Part shown: piece by piece, positions 1 through 7,265 of the stretch
Layout: each line of letters starts with the position of its first letter
Position numbering within the stretch: the first letter of the stretch is position 1
Source: Anaerolineae bacterium
GTDB lineage: Bacteria; Chloroflexota; Anaerolineae; JAAYZQ01
Reading direction: 5' to 3'
DNA: 10,338 nt
NCBI GenBank assembly: GCA_016926595.1
Contig: JAFGOG010000578.1
Location: 1 to 10,338 of the forward strand
Notes under the pieces: model-generated
Database searches by the model: none
Seen by the model: only the letters and a program-made list of their open reading frames with translations
Told to the model about the DNA's origin: nothing
Translations under genes and position numbers: made by a program

Positions 1-1
1 C

Positions 2-31
2 TTGCTCACTCCGTCGTCCTCGTGGTATAAT
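2..31 (+). promoter_or_regulatory. Extended -10 promoter of ammonia-lyase half copy 1
   Basis: A perfect TATAAT lies at 26-31 and is preceded by TG plus one base, which makes an extended -10 element. A weak -35 (TTGCTC, 2-7) sits 18 nt upstream. The GTG start at 38 comes only 6 nt after the -10, so transcription should begin at or next to the start codon, giving a leaderless message. The same arrangement occurs without gaps upstream of copy 2 (7485-7521), and the similarity (for example GCTCACT at 4-10) runs back to the window edge. Confidence 0.6.
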
Positions 32-37
32 CTGCCA

Positions 38-829
<792 letters not shown>

Positions 830-1081
830 AGAAGACGGTGTCTCCAAGTACCTGCCATCTGACTGCTCGGCGCTCTCCACCGACGATGTACCAGAAGAAC
901 ATAGCGTAATCACATGACCCGCGCAATGCTAGCAGGACGACCCTGGCGATCAACCGATCGGTACTGCCTGGGTGAACTATACCCAAGAGCGTTTCAACCA
1001 CCAACCCGGAAAGGGCGACTCCTCCTTCCTTGCTTGTCCAGCCCTACACGAATGGGATGCACCCGTGCCTGCGGAAGAGGC
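830..1081. other. Gene-free stretch
   Basis: I see no convincing gene. Open frames here lack family motifs or are continuations of shadow frames. A perfect 10-bp palindrome, ACCGATCGGT, lies at 953-962, and a short TGGGT/ACCCA hairpin at 969-985. Neither has a T-tract, so no terminator for the upstream lyase half is evident. Confidence 0.5.
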
Positions 1082-1110
1082 TTGACAAATGCCAGAAAAT
1101 CGAGTAGAAT
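1082..1110 (+). promoter_or_regulatory. Sigma70-type promoter of the metal efflux operon
   Basis: A consensus -35 TTGACA (1082-1087) is followed by an ideal 17-nt spacer and -10 TAGAAT (1105-1110). The predicted transcription start is about 1117, which leaves a leader of about 200 nt before the ATPase start at 1317. The -10 overlaps the G-tract operator, an arrangement expected for repression by the CsoR-family protein of this operon. Confidence 0.75.
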
Positions 1111-1129
1111 ATCCCCCATGGGGGGATAT
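1109..1129. promoter_or_regulatory. CsoR/RcnR-type G-tract operator
   Basis: A near-perfect inverted repeat with 9-bp arms: ATATCCCCC at 1109-1117 and GGGGGATAT at 1121-1129, around a central ATG. Known operators of the CsoR/RcnR/FrmR family have this architecture: AT-rich ends flanking C/G tracts. It covers the end of the -10 and the predicted transcription start, so a bound repressor would block RNA polymerase. The only regulator of that family in the window is encoded at 3299-3583 in the same operon, so metal-relieved autorepression is the natural inference. Confidence 0.7.
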
Positions 1130-1172
1130 CGCCATGGTTGCCATACATTCTCCGTCGAATGAGTGATACGGC

Positions 1173-1187
1173 AACTTGGTACAAGTT
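1173..1187. repeat. 15-bp inverted repeat in the ATPase leader
   Basis: AACTTG (1173-1178) and CAAGTT (1182-1187) form a perfect inverted repeat around GTA. It lies about 56 nt downstream of the predicted transcription start and does not resemble the CsoR-type site. It could be a second operator or a small RNA hairpin. Confidence 0.4.
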
Positions 1188-1215
1188 TTTAGACGGTTCT
1201 AGTGCATACTATACT
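1188..1215 (+). promoter_or_regulatory. Possible second promoter of the metal efflux operon
   Basis: A -10-like TATACT (1210-1215) lies 16 nt after a poor -35-like TTTAGA (1188-1193), just downstream of the inverted repeat at 1173-1187. The region is AT-rich compared with its surroundings. The -35 match is weak, so this may be chance. Confidence 0.25.
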
Positions 1216-1316
1216 AAAAAAGTTTGATGTGTGCCAAGCACGGTCAAAAGCCGGGGATGGCCAGACATCCCCCTCCCAGTTGGTTGGCGAACCCGATCCA
1301 TAACGTAGAGGAGAAC

Positions 1317-3278
1317 ATGTCTGGACAACAAGCCCTTTCTGAAGACGCTTTGACTTGCATTACGTGCCGAACGACCCCGCTCGGCATCTTTGAGCGCTAC
1401 CGGGGCTTTTTGCTGTCGCCCGGCACTCTGATCACCGCAGCCAACGCCTTCCTGCTGCTGCTCGGCGTCGTGGCCAGCCTTGCCGGCCAGCCGCAAGCCG
1501 CCCGTTGGCTCTACCTGGCATCCGCCCTCATCGGCGGCGCGCCCATCTTCAAGCTGGCCGCCGGGAACATCGTGCGCGACTTTGACTTGACAGCCGGGGT
1601 GATGGTCAGCATCGCCATGATCGCTGCCCTCGTGGTCGGAGAGTACAGCGCCGCCGCTCTGGTCGCCTTGATGATGCTCGTGGGCGAGATGCTGGAAGAC
1701 CTGACCATCGCCCGCGCCGACAATGCCCTGAAAGAGCTCGCCAGCCTGGTGCCGGATACGGTCACCCTGCGGCGCGATGGGCAAGAGATCCAGGTGCCGA
1801 TCCAGGCCGTGCGCAAGGGCGACGTGGTGCTGGTGCGCCCCGGCGGCCGCATCCCCGTCGATGGCCGGGTGCTGCGCGGGCACGCCGCCGTGGACCAGGC
1901 GGCCATCACCGGCGAGTCGATGCCGCTGGACAAGGAGCCGGGCGATGCCGTGTACGCCGGCACGCTGTGCACCGGGGGCGCGCTGGAGATCGAGGTGGAA
2001 AAGGTCGGTGAGGAGACGACGCTCGGCTACATGATCCGACTGGTGGCCGAGGTGCGAACCACCCAGGCCCCGGTGCAGCGCGTGGCCAACCGCTACGCCC
2101 AGTACATGACGCCGCTGGCTCTGGCCATCGCGGTCGGCACCTACTTTCTGACCGGCGACGTGATGCGTTCCATCACTGTGCTGGTGGTCATCTGCCCCTG
2201 CTCGCTGGTCCTGGCCACTCCGACGGCGATCGTGGCCGCCATAGGCAACGCGGCCAAACGTGGGGTCCTGGTCAAGCACGGCCCGGCCATGGAGCTGATC
2301 GGCAAGGTCGACGTCGTCGCCTTTGACAAGACGGGGACGCTCACCTTTGGCGAGCCGCGCCTGATCCAGGCGGTCTCGCTGAATGGCTTTGCTCGCGACC
2401 GGCTGCTGCGCCTGGCGGCGAGCGCCGAACGATCGAGCGAGCACCCGCTGGCGCGCGCCGTCGTCGCCGCTGCTCGCGAGGAGAGCCTGGCGACCTCCGT
2501 CCCCGAGGATTTCGAGGCGCTGCTGGGGCATGGCATCCGCGCCCGCGTCGACGGCTACCAGGTTGCCGTCGGCGAGCGGATGCTGGCCCACGAGGGGATC
2601 ACGTTGGACGACGTCGCCGGGGAGCAGATCCGGGCGCTGGCAGCCAGGGGCGAGTCGGTAATCCCGGTGGCCGTCGACAGGCAGGTCGCTGGCCTGTTGG
2701 TCATCGCCGACACGGTGCGGCCCGAGGCCCGGGCCGCGGTGGAACGCCTGAAGGCGATGGGCGTGCAAGAGACGGTGCTGATCAGCGGCGACCAGGCCGC
2801 GGTGGCCGAGAGCATCGGCGAGGCGCTCGGCGTCGACCGCGTCCACGCCCAGGTCCTGCCCCAGGACAAGCTCGACCTGATCCGTGAGATTCAGGCGCAG
2901 GGCCGGAGCGTCGCTTTCGTCGGCGACGGGGTGAACGACGCCCCCGCGCTCGCAGCGGCCGACGTGGGCATCGCCATGGGTGCCATCGGCACCGCCGTGG
3001 CGATGGAGACGGCCGACGTCGTGCTGCTCACCGACGAGGTGCAGCGGGTGCCCTACCTGATCGAGCTGTCGCGCAGCAGCCTGGGCGTGATCCGGAACAA
3101 TGTCATTTTTTCGATGAGCATGAACGTGCTCTCAGTGGCGTTGGGCATCCTGGGCATCATCGGCCCGGTGGTCGGCGCGGTGATGCACGAAGTGTCGGCG
3201 CTGCCCGTGGTGGCCAACTCGGCCCGGCTGATCAACTGGAAGTCCCGCCGCTCCAGGGCCGGGGAGCGCGCGGCCTAG
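1317..3278 (+). CDS. P1B-type heavy-metal-translocating ATPase
   Basis: 653 residues; a membrane pump that exports a soft metal cation using ATP. In order: a short N-terminal tail with CITC (14-17) in place of a full HMA metal-binding domain, membrane segments from about 33 to 127, the actuator domain with TGES (198-201), the metal-site membrane motif CPC (293-295), the phosphorylation site DKTGT (337-341), the nucleotide-domain HP (376-377), GDGVND (536-541), and two final membrane segments with HEVSALP (624-630). ATG 1317 is preferred over the in-frame start at 1224 because GAGGAG lies just before it and the upstream stretch has no family similarity. CPC is typical of Cu, Zn, Cd and Pb pumps, while the final segment carries His-Glu, recalling the HEG motif of Co/Zn-type P1B-4 pumps. 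The metal is therefore uncertain. The CsoR-type sensor downstream favours copper, with nickel or zinc possible. Transcription is probably from 1082-1110 under the operator at 1109-1129. Confidence 0.93.
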   Translation: MSGQQALSEDALTCITCRTTPLGIFERYRGFLLSPGTLITAANAFLLLLGVVASLAGQPQAARWLYLASALIGGAPIFKLAAGNIVRDFDLTAGVMVSIAMIAALVVGEYSAAALVALMMLVGEMLEDLTIARADNALKELASLVPDTVTLRRDGQEIQVPIQAVRKGDVVLVRPGGRIPVDGRVLRGHAAVDQAAITGESMPLDKEPGDAVYAGTLCTGGALEIEVEKVGEETTLGYMIRLVAEVRTTQAPVQRVANRYAQYMTPLALAIAVGTYFLTGDVMRSITVLVVICPCSLVLATPTAIVAAIGNAAKRGVLVKHGPAMELIGKVDVVAFDKTGTLTFGEPRLIQAVSLNGFARDRLLRLAASAERSSEHPLARAVVAAAREESLATSVPEDFEALLGHGIRARVDGYQVAVGERMLAHEGITLDDVAGEQIRALAARGESVIPVAVDRQVAGLLVIADTVRPEARAAVERLKAMGVQETVLISGDQAAVAESIGEALGVDRVHAQVLPQDKLDLIREIQAQGRSVAFVGDGVNDAPALAAADVGIAMGAIGTAVAMETADVVLLTDEVQRVPYLIELSRSSLGVIRNNVIFSMSMNVLSVALGILGIIGPVVGAVMHEVSALPVVANSARLINWKSRRSRAGERAA

Positions 3279-3298
3279 CCGGCGAGGAGAACCTTATC

Positions 3299-3583
3299 AT
3301 GGCTGAAACAGGACATTATCACAAGCAAACCAAGGCGGTCATCAACCGCCTGTCGCGCATCGAAGGCCACGTGCGCAGCATCAAGGCGATGGTCGAGGAG
3401 GGGCGGGACTGTGCCGACGTGCTGGTCCAGATCGCCGCTGTGCGCTCGGCCGTGGGCCAGGTGGGCCGGGTCGTGCTCGAGGATCACGTCGAATCGTGCC
3501 TGCTGACCGCGGCCGCGGACGGTACCGCCGACGAGGTGTGGGTGGATCTGCAAAAAGCGTTCGGGGTGTTTCTGAAAAGCTAG
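3299..3583 (+). CDS. csoR: CsoR/RcnR/FrmR-family metal-sensing repressor
   Basis: 94-residue all-helical DUF156 regulator. The hallmark IxRLxRIEGHV helix is at 15-25. The metal ligands Cys38, His63 and Cys67 have the spacing of the Cys-His-Cys set of copper sensor CsoR (C36, H61, C65 in the Mycobacterium protein). His6 and His8 near the N-terminus could supply an additional ligand, as in RcnR- and InrS-type nickel sensors, so copper is likely but not proven. The start at 3299 has AGGAG at 3285-3289. The gene lies 20 nt after the ATPase stop and is cotranscribed with it. Its probable operator is the G-tract site at 1109-1129, giving negative feedback released by metal. Its TAG stop (3581-3583) overlaps the stop of the convergent TetR gene. 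Confidence 0.88.
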   Translation: MAETGHYHKQTKAVINRLSRIEGHVRSIKAMVEEGRDCADVLVQIAAVRSAVGQVGRVVLEDHVESCLLTAAADGTADEVWVDLQKAFGVFLKS

Positions 3584-4230
3584 CCCTGCGGCACGTTGCC
3601 AAAGATGGCCGAGACAGCAGGCGCGGTCAGTTGTCGAAACATCTCGTCCATCCGCTCCGGCGGGTAGGGCATGTCGTGATCCAGCCACCACGTGAGCAAC
3701 GCCAGCAGTGCGCCAACCAGGTACGGGGCGATGACGCAAGGGGGGATAGATGGCTGTCCCCTCTCGGCAACCAGCCTGTCGAGACGTGCCTGTGCGTGAG
3801 CGGTCAATGCTTCGTCTATCGTCTTGACCACCAGCTCGATGCCCGTGCCGCCGATCATGGCCCGGAAGAGGTGATGGTGCCGGCCTGTATGGCGAAACAG
3901 GGCCAGAGCGGGCACTATCGCCCACCCGGTACCTGCCGCACCATCGCTTCTGGCCAGGTTCTGCCCCAGCTCCTCGCGCAGTCTCTCCAGCCCACGCTCG
4001 AGTAGATCCTGCTTGTCGAGATAGTGCGCGTAGAACGTCGACCGGCCGATGTTGGCCCGGTCGATGATATCCTGCACCGTGATCTCGTCGTACCCTTTTT
4101 CCAGAATGAGGGCGATGAGCGCATCGTGCAGCAGTTGGCGGGTGCGCTGCACCCGGCGATCCACTGTTCCCCCGGTCACAACCACGCTCCTTTCCGTACA
4201 GTCTGGGGCGATCTGTTCACTACCGGACAT
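3580..4230 (-). CDS. TetR/AcrR-family transcriptional regulator
   Basis: 216 residues. The N-terminal TetR helix-turn-helix is clear: RTRQLLHDALIALILEKGYD (29-48), then TVQDIIDRANIGRSTFYAHY (51-70) and DKQDLL. The C-terminal ligand domain is diverged, as is usual, with a hydrophobic segment near APYLVGALLALLTWW. ATG at 4230 is chosen over a much longer frame opening at 4608 because GAAAGG lies 5 nt upstream and the extension is a shadow of the methyltransferase gene. It is divergent from the methyltransferase at 4338 across 107 nt that hold two similar palindromes, so it probably represses that gene and itself. It is convergent with csoR, with stop codons overlapping in a CTAG. The effector cannot be read from the sequence. 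Confidence 0.9.
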   Translation of the reverse strand: MSGSEQIAPDCTERSVVVTGGTVDRRVQRTRQLLHDALIALILEKGYDEITVQDIIDRANIGRSTFYAHYLDKQDLLERGLERLREELGQNLARSDGAAGTGWAIVPALALFRHTGRHHHLFRAMIGGTGIELVVKTIDEALTAHAQARLDRLVAERGQPSIPPCVIAPYLVGALLALLTWWLDHDMPYPPERMDEMFRQLTAPAVSAIFGNVPQG

Positions 4231-4248
4231 TTGCCTTTCAATTGCCCC

Positions 4249-4277
4249 TTGACACGGCGCCTCGACTGTGGTACATT
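4249..4277 (+). promoter_or_regulatory. Promoter of the methyltransferase gene
   Basis: Consensus -35 TTGACA (4249-4254), a 17-nt spacer and -10 TACATT (4272-4277, four of six consensus bases). The predicted start near 4284 falls on the first of the two palindromes at 4284-4315, as expected for a TetR-repressed promoter. Confidence 0.55.
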
Positions 4278-4283
4278 CGTATC

Positions 4284-4315
4284 GAACACGGTATTCAGTA
4301 ACAAACACAGTGTAT
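4284..4315. promoter_or_regulatory. Probable tandem TetR operators
   Basis: Two related 13-bp imperfect palindromes, GAACACGGTATTC (4284-4296) and AAACACAGTGTAT (4303-4315), share an AACACnGT core and are offset by 19 bp, about two helical turns. They lie between the divergent TetR and methyltransferase genes and cover the predicted transcription start of the latter. Inverted ACAC/GTGT cores are common in TetR-family operators. Binding by the adjacent regulator is inferred. Confidence 0.5.
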
Positions 4316-4337
4316 ATCACAATTGGGAAGGTGTCAA

Positions 4338-5015
4338 ATGCGAAAGGGCCATCACCGGGCGCCGGTCCACGGTGCAATCGAGACCAAAGGCATCGCCATT
4401 CACCAGGCCGGGCTCTACAATTCACTCGTTTCGCCGGTATCGTGGCTGCTGGGGGGCGGGCGGACCTTTGCGCAAGCGACCCTGGAGCTGGCGGGATTGG
4501 CGCCCGGAGAGAGGGTGTTGGACGTCGGCTGCGGCCCCGGCACCCTGGCGCTTGCCGCCGCCAAACAGGTCGGCCCGCAAGGCCTGGTTCGTGGGGTGGA
4601 TGCGTCACCGGAAATGATAACCGTCGCGCGCCGCAAGGCGGAAGGAGCGGGCGCCGGTGTGGAGTTTCAGGTGGGCTTGATCGAAGACCTGCCTTTTCCC
4701 GACGGTGAGTTCGACCTGGTCCTCAGCAGCCTGATGATCCACCACCTGCCCGGCGCGGACCTCAAGCGCCGCGCCTTTGTCGAGATCCAGCGTGTGCTCA
4801 AGCCCGGGGGGCGCCTGTTGGTGGTGGATTTCGAGCCGCCTGCCGGTGGCCTGCTCAAGCTGCTGCTGGGCCATGTGCTGGGGCACCGGATGATGGAGAA
4901 CGATATCCTCAAGCTGCCGGCGCTGGCACAGGCTGCCGGTTTCACAGACGTCCGGGTCGGCAGGACGAGCCACAGGCTGCTGTCGTACGTGAGCGGCAGG
5001 GCCGAGAAGGGATAG
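4338..5015 (+). CDS. Class I SAM-dependent methyltransferase (UbiE/Methyltransf_11-like)
   Basis: 225 residues. The SAM-binding motif I is VLDVGCGPGTLAL (60-72), followed by an acidic end of strand 2 (GVDASPEM), motif IV-like FPDGEFDLVLSSLMIHHL and the post-motif LKPGGRLLVVDF. The fold is the standard Rossmann methyltransferase, soluble and cytoplasmic. The C-terminus (HRLLSYVSGRAEKG) is short and names no substrate. The start at 4338 is supported by GGGAAGG at 4325-4331. A small molecule is the likely acceptor, and control by the divergent TetR suggests detoxification or modification of the compound TetR senses; this is inference. ArsM-like arsenic methylation is not supported, because the conserved cysteines of that family are not visible. 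Confidence 0.88.
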   Translation: MRKGHHRAPVHGAIETKGIAIHQAGLYNSLVSPVSWLLGGGRTFAQATLELAGLAPGERVLDVGCGPGTLALAAAKQVGPQGLVRGVDASPEMITVARRKAEGAGAGVEFQVGLIEDLPFPDGEFDLVLSSLMIHHLPGADLKRRAFVEIQRVLKPGGRLLVVDFEPPAGGLLKLLLGHVLGHRMMENDILKLPALAQAAGFTDVRVGRTSHRLLSYVSGRAEKG

Positions 5016-5024
5016 AATGACCTG

Positions 5025-5159
5025 CTACATGGCCAGGCAGGGATCACCGCCACATGGGTTCACTTTGACCGTGACGTGCACCACGTTGAACCTGGCCAAC
5101 AACTCCTTGTAGTGCTCGGGTTGCCTGGGGAGCGCCACGATTGCCAGCAACGAGGTCAC
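5025..5159 (-). pseudogene. Short unrecognised ORF, possible gene remnant
   Basis: The minus strand reads 44 residues from a GTG at 5159 to TAG at 5025, including LLARFNVVHVTVKVNP and ending CGGDPCLAM. The composition (hydrophobic alternation, a Cys-x4-Cys near the end) looks more protein-like than the other frames here. There is no good ribosome-binding site, and the frame continues upstream only about 15 codons before a stop. It may be the 3' end of a gene lost from this interval, or chance. I recognise no family. Confidence 0.22.
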
Positions 5160-5194
5160 GGGAAAGGGGGCCAGTGGAATGGCCGATCTGGCAT

Positions 5195-5224
5195 TTGCGC
5201 GGAAGTGACATCAGGGTGTAGAAT
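5195..5224 (+). promoter_or_regulatory. Promoter of the MFS-chrB operon
   Basis: TAGAAT (5219-5224) is preceded by a weak -35 TTGCGC (5195-5200) with an 18-nt spacer. It sits 24 nt before the MFS start codon. No clear palindromic operator is visible near it. Confidence 0.45.
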
Positions 5225-5248
5225 AGTCGTTGTGGGGGCGAAGGCAGG

Positions 5249-6460
5249 ATGAGGGCCTGGCGGCTGCGAGACATCGCCGACTTTTTCGGGCTGCAGCGGA
5301 GCATGGTGGTGCTGCTCACCATGGTCATCCTGCTCGGCCTGGGCGAAAAGATGGCCGAGCGCTTTCTGCCCCTCTACCTCCTGGCCCTGGGTGGCAGCAC
5401 GCTTTCTGTCGGCTTTCTCAACGGCATGGACAACCTGCTCAGCGCCCTCTACTCCTACCCCGGCGGCTATGCCAGCGACCGGCTGGGCTACAAACGCGCC
5501 CTGGTCCTGTTCAACCTGATCGCCATGCTGGGCTACCTGATCGTCATCCTCTTCCCCTACTGGCCAGCGGTGTTTGCCGGCTCGGTTTTCTTTCTGTCGT
5601 GGACGGCCATCTCGCTGCCGGCCACAATGGACATGGTGTCGAGCATCCTGCCCATGAACAAGCGCACCATGGGCGTCTCGATGCACTCCCTGGTGCGCCG
5701 GGTGCCGATGGCGCTCGGACCGGTGCTGGGCGGCATCCTGATCGGCCTGTTCGGCGAGGTGGACGGCGTGCGCCTGGCCTTTGTCGTCGCTTTTATCCTG
5801 GGCGGGGTTTCGCTGGCACTGCAACAGGTACTGATCACCGAAGCCGAGCGCCCCGAGCGCAAAGCGGAGGGCAACCCGCTGCGGGCGCTGTCGTCGATGA
5901 GCCCCTCGCTGCGCGACCTGCTCACCTCCGACATCCTGGTCCGCTTCTGCGAGCAGATCCCCTATGCGTTCGTCGTCGTCTGGGTGGTCAACGTCAATGG
6001 CATCACACCGCTGCAGTTCGGCATCCTGACCACGGTGGAGATGGTGACGGCCATGCTCGTCTACATCCCGGTCGCCTACCTGGCCGACCGGGGACACAAG
6101 AAGCCGTTCGTCGTGGCCACGTTCGGTTTCTTTACCCTGTTTCCCCTGGTCCTGCTCTTTACCCGCTCGTTCTGGCCCATGGTCCTGGCCTTTGTCCTGC
6201 GCGGCCTCAAAGAGTTCGGCGAGCCGACGCGCAAGGCCCTGATCATGGACCTGGCACCCGAGGGCAAAAAAGCAGGGACCTTTGGCGCCTACTACCTGGC
6301 GCGGGACGTCATCGTCTCGGCCGCGGCGTTCGGGGGCGCGTTTCTGTGGAACCTGTCGCCGGCGGCCAATTTCCTGGCCGCCTTTGGCTTTGGCCTGCTG
6401 GGTACACTCTATTTTGCCCTGTTCGGCAAGGACCTCCAGCCGGCCGAGACTGTATCGTGA
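5249..6460 (+). CDS. Major facilitator superfamily transporter
   Basis: 403 residues with about 12 hydrophobic segments in two halves. MFS motif A appears in the first half as GGYASDRLGYKR (72-83), and its second-half counterpart is VAYLADRGHKKP. A cytoplasmic linker (EAERPERKAEGNPLRAL) separates the halves. A conserved-looking stretch, EFGEPTRKALIMDLAPEGKK, lies before the last segments. The start at 5249 follows a weak AAGG site. The gene lies 17 nt upstream of a stand-alone ChrB domain gene and is probably cotranscribed with it. In many genomes ChrB accompanies the ChrA chromate exporter; here the partner is an MFS protein, so export of chromate or another oxyanion is a reasonable inference. 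Substrate is unproven. Confidence 0.88.
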   Translation: MRAWRLRDIADFFGLQRSMVVLLTMVILLGLGEKMAERFLPLYLLALGGSTLSVGFLNGMDNLLSALYSYPGGYASDRLGYKRALVLFNLIAMLGYLIVILFPYWPAVFAGSVFFLSWTAISLPATMDMVSSILPMNKRTMGVSMHSLVRRVPMALGPVLGGILIGLFGEVDGVRLAFVVAFILGGVSLALQQVLITEAERPERKAEGNPLRALSSMSPSLRDLLTSDILVRFCEQIPYAFVVVWVVNVNGITPLQFGILTTVEMVTAMLVYIPVAYLADRGHKKPFVVATFGFFTLFPLVLLFTRSFWPMVLAFVLRGLKEFGEPTRKALIMDLAPEGKKAGTFGAYYLARDVIVSAAAFGGAFLWNLSPAANFLAAFGFGLLGTLYFALFGKDLQPAETVS

Positions 6461-6477
6461 AAGGGAGAGAAAAAGCG

Positions 6478-6918
6478 ATGAAGTGGGTAACCCGTTCGCA
6501 CGTCCACGTCGACCGCGTGGCCTGTCCCTGGCTCATCAGCCGGTTCGTCGACTCGCAGGCCGAGTTCCTCTTTGTGCCCAAGAGCCAGATCCAGCAGGTG
6601 GTCGATGACACGGGGGCCATCCCCTTCGACGCGCCCGGGGTCGAGCTGGGCCATCACGATGGCAAGTGCTCCTTCGAGACGATCGTCGAGCATTATGGCC
6701 TGACCGACCGGGCGCTGCTGCGCCTGGCGCGCATCGTGCACAGCGCCGACGTCGAGGCCGACCTCGACCTGGACCCCATTGCCCGCGGGTTGGAGGCGAT
6801 TGCAGTCGGATACAGCCTGCGCTTCCCCGACGACCTGGAGAACCTGGCGCACCAGTTCGAGGTGTACGACGCCCTGTACGCCTGGTGCCGCCTGCATGTG
6901 ACGAAAGAAGCGGGTTGA
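6478..6918 (+). CDS. Stand-alone ChrB C-terminal domain protein (chromate resistance family)
   Basis: 146 residues matching the ChrB C-terminal domain (Chrome_Resist). Visible family features are the opening WVTRSHVHVDRVACPWLISRFVD, then GVELGHHDGKCSFETIVEHY, HSADV and the C-terminal FEVYDALYAWC. Full ChrB proteins carry an extra N-terminal regulatory region that is absent here, so this is the short form. AGGGAG at 6462-6467 is 10 nt before the ATG. It is the second gene of an operon with the MFS carrier. His and Cys in HHDGKC could bind metal, but this is inference. A role in chromate tolerance follows from the family name; direct function of the short form is not established by the sequence. 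Confidence 0.83.
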   Translation: MKWVTRSHVHVDRVACPWLISRFVDSQAEFLFVPKSQIQQVVDDTGAIPFDAPGVELGHHDGKCSFETIVEHYGLTDRALLRLARIVHSADVEADLDLDPIARGLEAIAVGYSLRFPDDLENLAHQFEVYDALYAWCRLHVTKEAG

Positions 6919-6950
6919 GCCAGATCTGCCGGGTAGCTCGCTCGCCAAGC

Positions 6951-7262
6951 TCACATCCCTTTTCTGAGCCACGCCGCGCACTTGGGCTCGGCCGCCATCC
7001 TGTTGAAAGTCATGGCCATCTCCCCCAACTCATCCTGGGAGATGACCGGGATCTGGGCAAACTCGCCGCTGGCCGCGCGCCGGGCCGCGTCGGCCAGCGC
7101 CCGCACCGGGGCAACGATGCGCCGCGCCTGGATTGACTCCACGAGCAGCACCGCCAGCCCGGCGACGACGGCGGCCGCCACCATCAACCACTTGACCTGG
7201 CTCAAAACAGCACTCTGCTCCGCGGTGAGCGCGCCCAGCCCCGAGGCCACGATCAGCGTGCC
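6951..7262 (-). pseudogene. Sensor (histidine kinase or chemoreceptor) fragment: TM segment plus HAMP domain
   Basis: The minus strand reads from about GTLIVASGLGAL (7262) through a membrane segment (WLMVAAAVVAGLAVLLV) into a HAMP domain ending SQDELGEMAMTFNRMAAE at 6987. The frame then runs 11 unrelated residues to a stop at 6951. A HAMP domain should be followed by a kinase, cyclase or signalling domain, and its periplasmic sensor should precede it. Both are missing, so this is an internal fragment. The open frame continues upstream to 7337, but without family features and opposite the HlyD-like remnant. Confidence 0.65.
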
Positions 7263-7265
7263 CAC

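Noticed and set aside
870..1004. Minus-strand frame with a hydrophobic stretch after the first lyase half
   Set aside because: I see no family match and no ribosome-binding site, and the frame runs on antisense to the lyase gene. I treat the interval as gene-free.
1209..2846. 545-codon open frame on the minus strand opposite the ATPase
   Set aside because: It is the antisense shadow of a high-GC coding region, rich in His, Gln, Asp and Gly with no family motif, while the plus strand holds every P-type ATPase signature.
4231..4608. Upstream extension of the TetR frame to 4608
   Set aside because: It is antisense to the methyltransferase and has no TetR similarity; a good ribosome-binding site supports the start at 4230.
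4338..5015. Arsenite methyltransferase (ArsM)
   Set aside because: Tempting in a metal-resistance setting, but the conserved cysteines expected of ArsM are not present and no ArsR-type regulator is adjacent.
5156..6097. 313-codon minus-strand frame opposite the MFS gene
   Set aside because: It has the His/Gln/Asp-rich composition of an antisense shadow and no recognisable domain.
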